A stretch of 64,000 nt of DNA from Martinezella lusitana (GTDB taxonomy: Bacteria > Pseudomonadota > Alphaproteobacteria > Rhizobiales > Rhizobiaceae), in the NCBI RefSeq assembly GCF_014207095.1, contig NZ_JACHBG010000003.1:124001-188000 (forward strand), in the 5' to 3' direction. Under the pieces are notes generated by a model. It was not told where the DNA came from. It did not search any database and was given only the letters and a program-made list of their open reading frames with translations. This document shows, piece by piece, positions 55,060 through 62,246 of this stretch (the first letter of the stretch is position 1; each line of letters starts with the position of its first letter). Both the position numbers and the translations under genes were made by a program.

Positions 55060-55646
55060 GCCCCGACCACCGACTGCCTCAACGGCTTTCGTCGCACGAT
55101 TTTATAGACACGCGCGGGCGGAAAGTTGCGCAGCACCCGCCCGTGCAACGTCGCCTTGAAGCCAAAGCGATCGAGCAGGCGATGTGGCACGGGACAGCGC
55201 ATCCCGTAAGTGAACTGATAGAGCGCACCGCCCTCCCGCAACCGCGATAACGCGCCATCGAGAATCGCAACGACTGCCTTTGGAGACATGTTCAAGAGCG
55301 GCAGACCGCTGATCACGCAACCAAACAAAGGTCCTTCCGGCGGGATATGAGCACTGAGCCTTGCGGCATTGGCACATAGGACGCGGGCGTCCGGAAAGCG
55401 CCTTTGCAGCATGACGGCAAAATCGGCACTGAATTCCACCAGGGTGAGATCGCTTTCCCTGACGCCGCGAGCAAGCAGCGCCTCGGTGAAAACGCCGGTG
55501 CCAGGCCCAAGCTCAAGAATAGGCCCGGAAGATGGGTTCACCTCGCTGGTGATAAGGTCGGCCAATATCGGGCCGGATGGTGCGATTGCACCCACCATGC
55601 GTGGGTTGGTCAAAAGAGTTCGCATGAATAGTGAGGTGTTGGACAT
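55056..55646 (-). CDS. Phospholipid N-methyltransferase-like protein (PmtA type)
   Basis: The 196-residue protein begins MSNTSLFMRTLLTNPRMVGA, then IAPSGPILAD, the opening found in rhizobial PmtA, and has the SAM motif PILELGPGTGVFTEALLARG and the late VISGLPLLNMS. PmtA methylates phosphatidylethanolamine toward phosphatidylcholine. It could be PmtA itself or a relative. ATG 55646 is chosen over 55730. It sits between a sensor kinase gene (101-base gap) and the coupled DedA gene. Confidence 0.82.
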   Translation of the reverse strand: MSNTSLFMRTLLTNPRMVGAIAPSGPILADLITSEVNPSSGPILELGPGTGVFTEALLARGVRESDLTLVEFSADFAVMLQRRFPDARVLCANAARLSAHIPPEGPLFGCVISGLPLLNMSPKAVVAILDGALSRLREGGALYQFTYGMRCPVPHRLLDRFGFKATLHGRVLRNFPPARVYKIVRRKPLRQSVVGA

Positions 55647-55747
55647 CTGTTCCCGTCCCGTGCGGTCCTGGAGATTCGGTTGTTGTCCGACAGTCCTAAC
55701 GTCGGGCCGATTGCGAGAACATTGCATCAATTGGTCATGAACTGGCC

Positions 55748-57103
55748 TTAAGCGGCCGACGGGAAAGTCAGCCGGAAGGCTGCGCCGCCGCTCGAGCCTT
55801 CCAATACCGAGACCTGTCCGCCATGGAGTCTCGCAATCTCCTGCACGAGGTTGAGGCCGAGGCCGAACCCCTTGCCGTAGCCGGCAAGCCGATGAAACGG
55901 CTCAAAAATACGCCCACGTTCGTCGGCCGGAATTCCCTTGCCCTCATCCGTCACGGTGATACCGGTCGCTCGACTGACATCGACAGTAATGGTGCCCTTC
56001 CGGCCGCCATGCTGGATCGCATTCTGCACGAGATTGGCAACTGCACGCTCGAGGGCGACGCGATCGCCGATGATTTCGACTTCATCCTCATCCGCATGGA
56101 AACAGGGTTCGTAGTTGGCGGCGATCGCGAGCGGAGCCAATTCGGACACGACGTGACGCGCCACATCAACGAGGTTGACCGGTGCGGGTTCAAATCGGTG
56201 ATTGAGCCGCTGCAGATCGAGGAACTGCTCGGCCAACGTCGCAAGCCGTACGGTATCCTCGAAGATCCTCTCCTTCAGCGGTCCGGGGGGAAGGCCATCG
56301 AGACGTGCCTGCAGGATCGCGACAGGCGTGCGCCACTCATGCGCCAGGTGAGCAAAGAGCCGCCTCTGGCGCTCGTGGCCCTCATCCAATCGGCTCAACG
56401 CGTCGTTGATCGCTTCAACCAACGGCAGGATCTCTTGGGGAACATCTTCGACGGGCAGCCGCGTCCCCTGCCGATCGACATCGATCTGGCCGGCACGGGT
56501 AACGGCAGAATCGAGCGAGGAAAAAGCGCGGCGAACCACCAGCGGCGCCGCCACCATCGTCGCGACGGCAGTAACGATGAGCAGCGGCAAAAGAGTGCTG
56601 AAAAAGACGAGGCCGGTCGCGGCCATGGCCCTCGATGGCGATACGCTGCCTTCAACACCCGTCAGAACCTGTATCTCGCCGACCGGCGACCCGACCCATT
56701 GGAGCCGCGCGACCGGGACGATATTTCCACCGAAATTGCTGCCGAAGCGGGCCTGCCCTATGCCATCGAGCGTACCGCCGATGCCGGCATAGGCCTTCGG
56801 CACCTTCCCGTCCGTGACCGTCGAGCCGGCGCGGTCTCTTACCACGAACCAGAGATCGGGTAGCTCGGCGCGGCGTGCCGCAAGCGCCGGTGTGCTTTTG
56901 ACGGCAAGTGTGCCGTCCTTGGCGCGCTCGATCGACTGCGCAATCGCATCGATGGTCTCATCTTCCGGCTGAAGCGAGATGACGCTTCCGGTCATCCAGA
57001 GGGCGCCAACGATCAGGATGGCAAGAATACTCAGAAGAACCGCCTGCAGCGAGGCGAGCCGCAGCACCAGGCGCCATCGCAATGAGGGCTGGCTTCTACT
57101 CAT
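55748..57103 (-). CDS. Sensor histidine kinase
   Basis: The 451-residue kinase has a first helix (LASLQAVLLSILAILIVGAL), a periplasmic domain of about 140 residues, a second helix (LVFFSTLLPLLIVTAVATMV), a HAMP-like stretch and the phosphorylated His in FAHLAHEWRTPVAILQARL. ATP-site boxes follow: LVQNAIQHGG (N), VTDEGKGIP (G1) and GFGLGLNLV (G2). The start ATG overlaps the response regulator stop (ATGA). It senses an unknown envelope signal. Confidence 0.93.
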   Translation of the reverse strand: MSRSQPSLRWRLVLRLASLQAVLLSILAILIVGALWMTGSVISLQPEDETIDAIAQSIERAKDGTLAVKSTPALAARRAELPDLWFVVRDRAGSTVTDGKVPKAYAGIGGTLDGIGQARFGSNFGGNIVPVARLQWVGSPVGEIQVLTGVEGSVSPSRAMAATGLVFFSTLLPLLIVTAVATMVAAPLVVRRAFSSLDSAVTRAGQIDVDRQGTRLPVEDVPQEILPLVEAINDALSRLDEGHERQRRLFAHLAHEWRTPVAILQARLDGLPPGPLKERIFEDTVRLATLAEQFLDLQRLNHRFEPAPVNLVDVARHVVSELAPLAIAANYEPCFHADEDEVEIIGDRVALERAVANLVQNAIQHGGRKGTITVDVSRATGITVTDEGKGIPADERGRIFEPFHRLAGYGKGFGLGLNLVQEIARLHGGQVSVLEGSSGGAAFRLTFPSAA

Positions 57104-57774
57104 GAGGTCTGCTTCATGAGATAGCCGACACCCCGCACCGGGTGGATCTCGAGGCCGGCATCCGCAGCGATGAGCTTCCGCCGCAAGCGGGATATATGCG
57201 CATCCAGCGAGTTGGACTGGATATCGTCCTCGAAACCATAGACGGCCTCTTCGAGCATGTGCCGCTGAACTGTACGGCCGATCCGGCGGGCCAGCGTTTC
57301 GAACACCAGCAGTTCCCGGCGCGGCAATTCGAGCCGGTGACCGGCCACATGCGCCTCCCGGCAACCGAAATCGTAGGACATTCGCCCTAGATTGACCACT
57401 TCGGCGCGAACATCGCCCGGCCGGCGCATGACGGCACGCAATCGCGCAAGAAGCTCCTCGATTGCAAAAGGCTTGACGAGATAGTCGTCGGCCCCGGTAT
57501 CGAGGCCATCTATGCGGTCGTCGAGCTGCCCCCGCGCCGTCAGTATGATGACGGGAGCACTCACGCCATTGGCACGGAGTCTTGGAATGAGCGACAGGCC
57601 ATCGCCGTCAGGCACCTGTCGGTCGAGAAGGATGACATCGTATATGACGGCCTTTGTTGCCTCTTCCGCATCGGCAAGCGTTACCATGTGATCGACAACG
57701 GCATCGCGGGAGCGCAACGCACTACACAGCGCGGACGCCATCTCCGGCTCGTCCTCAAGCAGCAGTATTCGCAA
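57100..57774 (-). CDS. OmpR-family response regulator
   Basis: The 224-residue protein has a receiver domain with Asp51 as phosphoacceptor (VILLDRQVPDGDGL), the acidic pair at LLEDEPE, Thr in LTARGQ and Lys in YLVKPF, and a winged-helix DNA-binding domain ending HPVRGVGYLMKQ. I start at TTG 57774 because agagg is seven bases before it and the receiver begins there; ATG 57810 has no ribosome site. It is coupled to the sensor kinase and probably regulates the lipid genes downstream. Confidence 0.92.
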   Translation of the reverse strand: MRILLLEDEPEMASALCSALRSRDAVVDHMVTLADAEEATKAVIYDVILLDRQVPDGDGLSLIPRLRANGVSAPVIILTARGQLDDRIDGLDTGADDYLVKPFAIEELLARLRAVMRRPGDVRAEVVNLGRMSYDFGCREAHVAGHRLELPRRELLVFETLARRIGRTVQRHMLEEAVYGFEDDIQSNSLDAHISRLRRKLIAADAGLEIHPVRGVGYLMKQTS

Positions 57775-57922
57775 TGTCCCACCTCTGCGCAAAGAATGCC
57801 TGCATTGCATAGGCGCATTGCAAGAACATTGCGACCCCGATCTTGTCGCCCCGTCGCTGCTGCGGAGGCGGGAGGATCAAGGCGATAGGGCTGGCATTTG
57901 GGTCGTGGATCAATAGCTGCGC

Positions 57923-57959
57923 GCCGACAGGGGAAGGCATCGCTTGCCTTCCCCTGTCG
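57923..57959. repeat. Perfect 16-bp inverted repeat
   Basis: CCGACAGGGGAAGGCA (57923-57938) is an exact reverse complement of 57944-57959, with a 5-base loop. It lies in the 326-base gap between the response regulator start and the DUF1127 stop; no T-run follows on either strand. It may end or stabilise the DUF1127 transcript. Nothing else is recognised in 57775-58100. Confidence 0.75.
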
Positions 57960-58100
57960 GGATTCAGACGCGAACGCGCAAGAATTGTAAGCCATGGCGC
58001 ACGAAGGCGCATGGCTGGCTTGCGAGCAAGGGACGCTGCTCGAACCCAGTCCCTTTGGCCGGCCTTTTGCCGGAAAACACCCACCGGCATCCACTCCGGA

Positions 58101-58343
58101 TCAATCGAAGCGACGCAGATGCGGCGGCATGAAATACGGTGAACTCGACCTGGTCAACCGGTCGGAAAGACCGATATCGCGAAGCTGGTGGTCCGAGAGA
58201 TCAGCCACCTGCATGCGCGTCTGACGCTGCCGCCAAATGACAAACAGCAGGGCACCAGCAGTCCTCCATGCACCGAATTTCTGGTACAGTTCATCGACCG
58301 TTGCCGTTAAGCTTTCGGCAACCATTAATTGTGAAGTCGTCAT
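58101..58343 (-). CDS. DUF1127 family small protein
   Basis: The 80-residue protein ends with the DUF1127 pattern: a basic Trp-containing stretch (VIWRQRQTRMQVADLSDHQL) then RDIGLSDRL. Short members of this Arg-rich family occur in many copies in rhizobia and can bind RNA; this longer form may do the same. ATG 58343 is chosen. It is a single gene between a hairpin and an AT-rich upstream region. Confidence 0.85.
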   Translation of the reverse strand: MTTSQLMVAESLTATVDELYQKFGAWRTAGALLFVIWRQRQTRMQVADLSDHQLRDIGLSDRLTRSSSPYFMPPHLRRFD

Positions 58344-58499
58344 TATATTTTCCAGGCGCAATTAAGCCGCCCGGTCCTCTTGAAGCTCGACTGGCCTCAG
58401 GAGCTGACACGTCTGCGACGCACCAAATTATTCCCGTAGCAAGTCATATAGGTTTAGTGGGAATTCGCCTAAATGGCGGCAGATAAAGCGTTTGAAGCT

Positions 58500-58595
58500 T
58501 TAATTATAGAGTCGTCGAGAATTTGGTGCGGTGCACACCAAGGTCATCGAGATCATTCCGCCAGTGGCGTTTATAAACATTTGATGATGATGCAT
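58500..58595 (-). CDS. Candidate 31-residue small protein
   Basis: An ATG at 58595 is preceded by AGGAGG with a spacing of 6 bases, the best ribosome site in the neighbourhood. The frame codes 31 residues starting MHHHQMFINATGG and ends at TAA (58500-58502). I know no family for it. It could be a real small protein or a chance frame behind a leader sequence. It lies between the DUF1127 and radical SAM genes. Confidence 0.4.
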   Translation of the reverse strand: MHHHQMFINATGGMISMTLVCTAPNSRRLYN

Positions 58596-58755
58596 TTCAC
58601 GCCTCCTGTGTTTGATTTGCGGACGAGCGTATAATACGCGAGATCCGATATTCGGCAACCCCACAATTTCGAATTGCAGAGATCTTGCTCAATCTGTTGC
58701 CCCAATGCAACAGTGACTTTCCCGCGCCACGGCACGACCACAGAGATCATAGCGC

Positions 58756-58787
58756 ACAGGAGGGTCCGTTATCGGCCGGACTCCTGT
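58756..58787 (-). terminator. Hairpin after the radical SAM gene
   Basis: ACAGGA and GTCCG (58756-58761, 58764-58768) pair with CGGAC and TCCTGT (58777-58787), leaving a 2-base bulge and an 8-base loop. It starts 14 bases after the radical SAM stop on the minus strand. No T-run follows, so the terminator assignment is tentative. Confidence 0.45.
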
Positions 58788-58800
58788 ACGCCAGAATTCG

Positions 58801-60360
58801 TCAAAACGAATTGACGATGCCGCCACCGGTCCGCATTTGCTGGACCATGATATGGGCGTGATAGTGCATGGCGCACTTGATTGCGTAGATCTGCAAAATG
58901 ACCGGAGATCGCCGATGCCGCAAGAGCTTGAAAAAGCGCTGGCGATACACGGCCCGCAGATCCGCCTCCTTCACTCTGCGCATCAATCGGACGAAAATGC
59001 CGACCGCTTCCAAGGCCCATGTCGCGTTGAGGGCGAGGAGCCGCAGCGGATGACGACGTAGATGGCGTAAGCGGGTGCTTTCCGGTTTGATGTTGCCATC
59101 GATATAGAGGGCATCGAGCCGGTCGAAATAGGCAGACGGCTGATGCAGGTCGCTCAGCACCGAAAGATACCCATCCCGGAGCATTTCGCGGGAGAGATTG
59201 AGCGGAATGACGTTGGTGCCGTATGCCGGCGGATCGTCATGATCGAGCCGCCCCTCCTTAGCGAGGCGCGTGTAGAGCGGCGTCTTCGGAATAGCGGCCA
59301 GCATGCCGATCATAGCGTTGACGATGCGTGCATCCTTGATGAAGACGCGCTGTGCGTCGAAGATCGTGGCGTCGTCGCTGTCGAAGCCGAGGATCATGCC
59401 GCACCAGACTTCCATGCCGGTCTGCTGGATGGAGTGGATCTTCTCCAGCATCGTGCCGCCTTTGCGAAGATTCTGCAGCTTCTTGGTTTCGCGCAGCGCC
59501 TCCTCGTTCGGCGTCTCGATGCCGATGAAGACGACGCGAATATTGGCGTCGACCATCAGCTGCATCAGTTCGGCATCGTCCGCCAAATCGATCGACGCTT
59601 CCGTCAGGAAGGTCATGGGATAGTGGCGGCTTTCCTGCCAGGCGACGACGTCGCGCAGCACCTCCTTGATCGCCTTCTTGTTGCCGATCAGATTGTCGTC
59701 GACGATGAAGGCCGTATCCATGCCGGACGCCAGCAACGCCTCCATTTCGGCGATGACCTGGGCGCTCTGTTTGATGCGTGGCTTGCGCCCGAAGACGACG
59801 ATAATATCGCAGAAATCGCAGGTGAACGGACAGCCGCGAGAGAACTGAACGCTGCCGACGGCATATTCGTCCATTTTCAGGAGATCGAAGCGCGGCACCG
59901 GCACTTTACTCATATCCGTCTTGTCGGACTGCTCATAGCGCCGTGCGTGGCTGCCTTCCTCCCATTCGAGCAGGAACTTCGGCCAGGTCTCTTCCGCTTC
60001 GCCGATGAAGGAGACATCGACCAGATTGCCGAAATAATCTTCCTTGACCGTGATCCAAGGCCCGCCGACCACGGTGAAGCAATTGCGCCCTTTGAGCTCG
60101 GTCAATATTTCCGTCATGCGGAAGCGCTGGACGATCATCCCCGTCAACGCGACAATATCTGCCTTCGCGCACAGGTCGAAGTCTATCGGTTCGATGTTCT
60201 CGTCCACAAGGGTGACGGTATGTTCCGAGGGTGTAAGCGCTGCAAGCAACGGCAGGCAGGCCACCGGAAGGTTGGCCTTCACATCGAACAGCGGCAGCGC
60301 ATGTTCCATGCCCCAGTAGGAGGTTTCGAAACGCGGATTGATGATGACGATATGAGCCAT
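58801..60360 (-). CDS. B12-binding-domain radical SAM protein
   Basis: The 519-residue protein has an N-terminal cobalamin-binding-like domain (about 1-140, VALTGMIVQRFRMTEIL, VVGGPWITV), the radical SAM cluster motif CPFTCDFCD (Cys177, 181, 184) and a DUF4070-type C-terminal region. Such class B enzymes methylate or rearrange unreactive carbons; hopanoid methylase HpnP has the same layout, but I see no hopanoid genes here. It diverges from the MFS gene over 317 bases. Confidence 0.86.
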   Translation of the reverse strand: MAHIVIINPRFETSYWGMEHALPLFDVKANLPVACLPLLAALTPSEHTVTLVDENIEPIDFDLCAKADIVALTGMIVQRFRMTEILTELKGRNCFTVVGGPWITVKEDYFGNLVDVSFIGEAEETWPKFLLEWEEGSHARRYEQSDKTDMSKVPVPRFDLLKMDEYAVGSVQFSRGCPFTCDFCDIIVVFGRKPRIKQSAQVIAEMEALLASGMDTAFIVDDNLIGNKKAIKEVLRDVVAWQESRHYPMTFLTEASIDLADDAELMQLMVDANIRVVFIGIETPNEEALRETKKLQNLRKGGTMLEKIHSIQQTGMEVWCGMILGFDSDDATIFDAQRVFIKDARIVNAMIGMLAAIPKTPLYTRLAKEGRLDHDDPPAYGTNVIPLNLSREMLRDGYLSVLSDLHQPSAYFDRLDALYIDGNIKPESTRLRHLRRHPLRLLALNATWALEAVGIFVRLMRRVKEADLRAVYRQRFFKLLRHRRSPVILQIYAIKCAMHYHAHIMVQQMRTGGGIVNSF

Positions 60361-60677
60361 TGAATATGCCGCCTCATGACTGTGAAGATCTGCTTCTGTA
60401 TCATGTCAAGCTTGCATGCCATTCCCCCGCTTGCGCTGCAACAACGAAGCAGGTCTCCGATATAGAGGCGGCACCCTTAGCAGCCCTATATGAGCCGAAG
60501 ATTAAATTGGCTTGGCAAAGCGTGCAATGGCGATGCGGTGTTTTCGGCTGTCGAGAAATTTTTCAGACGGTAATGTCGAAACGTGGAAGGCACGACCGTC
60601 TTTACTGAGACGGGTTGCGAAACGCGGACACCGGGTGCTTCCCGTCGCGGGTCGAACCATTGAAGAGGAGCTGGGAG
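60361..60677. other. Intergenic region between divergent genes
   Basis: These 317 bases separate the radical SAM and MFS genes and must hold both promoters. I see no strong hairpin, repeat or convincing short gene. The MFS ribosome site gaggag lies at its end (60665-60670). Confidence 0.5.
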
Positions 60678-61877
60678 ATGAGTTCGTCGTATCGTTGGGT
60701 GATTGTCGGCGCAGGCGCGCTGATGACCTGTGTCGCACTTGGTGCAATGTTTTCTCTCGCCATCTTTCAGGTGCCTATCGCCACCGATACCGGCTGGTCA
60801 CATGCCGGCATCGCAGCCGCTATGACATTGAACTTCCTCGTGATGGGGCTCGGGGCGTTTGCATGGGGCGCTGCGAGCGATCGCTTCGGCATCCGTATCG
60901 TTGTCGTCATTGGCGCGTTGCTGCTCGGGCTTGCACTGGTGCTGGCGAGCCGCGCCACCTCGCTCCTGCAGTTCCAGCTGACGTACGGCATTTTGGTCGG
61001 GCTTGCAGCCAGCGCCTTTTTCGCGCCGATGATCGCAGCAACAACCGCTTGGTTCGAGAAGGGCAGAAGCCTTGCCGTATCGCTGGTGTCGGCGGGCATG
61101 GGCGTCGCCCCGATGACCGTATCGCCTTTCGCCCGTTACCTGATTTCCGCCTATGATTGGCGTTTCGCCATGCTGCTGATCGGGATCATGGCGTGGGTCC
61201 TTCTGATACCGGCGGCGTTGCTGGTGCGCCGTGCGCCGGTCCTCGCCGAAGAGCCTGGGGCCAACGGGCAAATGGCTGAGCAGAATCTGCCGCTTCGGCG
61301 AATTTTCCGCTCTCCGCAGTTCCTTGTTCTGGGCGCCACCTTCTTTGCCTGCTGCGCGGCGCATTCCGGCCCGATCTTTCACATGGTCAGCTACGCGACG
61401 ATCTGCGGCGTGGGACCTATGGCCGCCGTGAGCATCTACAGCGTCGAGGGTCTGGCTGGTCTTGGCGGACGCCTGTTCTACGGCACGCTTGCGGATCGGC
61501 TGGGCGTCAAGCCTGTGCTGATTGCAGGGCTCCTGGTTCAGGCCATCGCGCTCGCCACCTATTTGCGTGTCAGCGAACTTGGCGAATTCTATGCCCTGGC
61601 CGTTGTCTTCGGCAGCGCCTATGGCGGTGTCATGCCCCTATATGCGGTGCTTGCCCGCGAATACTTCGGACCGCGGGTCATCGGCACCGTCTTCGGCGCC
61701 GCATCGATGCTGTCGAGCATCGGCATGGCGGCCGGCCCGCTGATTGGTGGCTGGATATTCGATAACTTCGGCAATTACTCCTGGCTCTTTCTCGGATCCT
61801 CGATGGTGGGGTTGGGCGCAGCCGCCGTTGCGCTCGCATTTCCGCCCATGCAGCGCCTGCGGCTGCAGGCGGCATAG
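60678..61877 (+). CDS. MFS transporter
   Basis: The 399-residue protein has twelve predicted helices in two halves, with the MFS motif WGAASDRFGIRIVVVIGALL after helix 2 and its echo LFYGTLADRLGVKPVLIAGL in the second half. Its form suits the monocarboxylate/oxalate-formate antiporter group; substrate unknown. ATG 60678 has aggag eight bases upstream; the longer frame from 60615 is less likely. Confidence 0.88.
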   Translation: MSSSYRWVIVGAGALMTCVALGAMFSLAIFQVPIATDTGWSHAGIAAAMTLNFLVMGLGAFAWGAASDRFGIRIVVVIGALLLGLALVLASRATSLLQFQLTYGILVGLAASAFFAPMIAATTAWFEKGRSLAVSLVSAGMGVAPMTVSPFARYLISAYDWRFAMLLIGIMAWVLLIPAALLVRRAPVLAEEPGANGQMAEQNLPLRRIFRSPQFLVLGATFFACCAAHSGPIFHMVSYATICGVGPMAAVSIYSVEGLAGLGGRLFYGTLADRLGVKPVLIAGLLVQAIALATYLRVSELGEFYALAVVFGSAYGGVMPLYAVLAREYFGPRVIGTVFGAASMLSSIGMAAGPLIGGWIFDNFGNYSWLFLGSSMVGLGAAAVALAFPPMQRLRLQAA

Positions 61878-62246
61878 TCCCTACCTGAAGCGACAGGAAT
61901 TCCCACGCTTTTGCCCGTCCGGGTGCGTCAACTTTCGATGCGCCCGGCTTCCATCTTTGCGAATAAATCAAGCACAGTCATGCCGGATGGTGATATATTC
62001 GCATTTCTTGATGCTTACACACAGTTATTCATAAGCGCCGGCAGTTGCAGGCATTGCAATTTTCAATTTTTAGCCAAAACTCGCGGCTGCATCAGGCGCG
62101 TGATCTCCTCGGGGAGGAAATCGGGAGAGCACCCACTGGCGCGAAATTCCGCGCTTATTCGGCCGGAAAGTTCTGCGTAATTCATCATGGGGGACACGAG
62201 ACAGATCGATTGACGATGTCCCTGGTGCAATTGGGAGGATTGAGCA
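61878..62246. other. Intergenic region before the last MFS gene
   Basis: These 369 bases must contain the promoter of the last gene. TGCGAATA (61958-61965) recurs inverted as TATTCGCA (61996-62003), and ATCAAG/CTTGAT arms are interleaved with it, perhaps two operator half-sites. A 41-residue minus-strand frame (62063-62188) has no ribosome site and is not called as a gene. Confidence 0.45.

Noticed and set aside
58795-58812. AATTCGT/ACGAATT hairpin over the radical SAM stop codon
   Set aside because: AT-rich 7-base stem inside the end of the gene with no T-run; too weak to call.
62063-62188. A 41-residue minus-strand frame upstream of the last MFS gene
   Set aside because: The product looks protein-like, but there is a C-run instead of a ribosome site before the ATG and third-position GC is only moderate.
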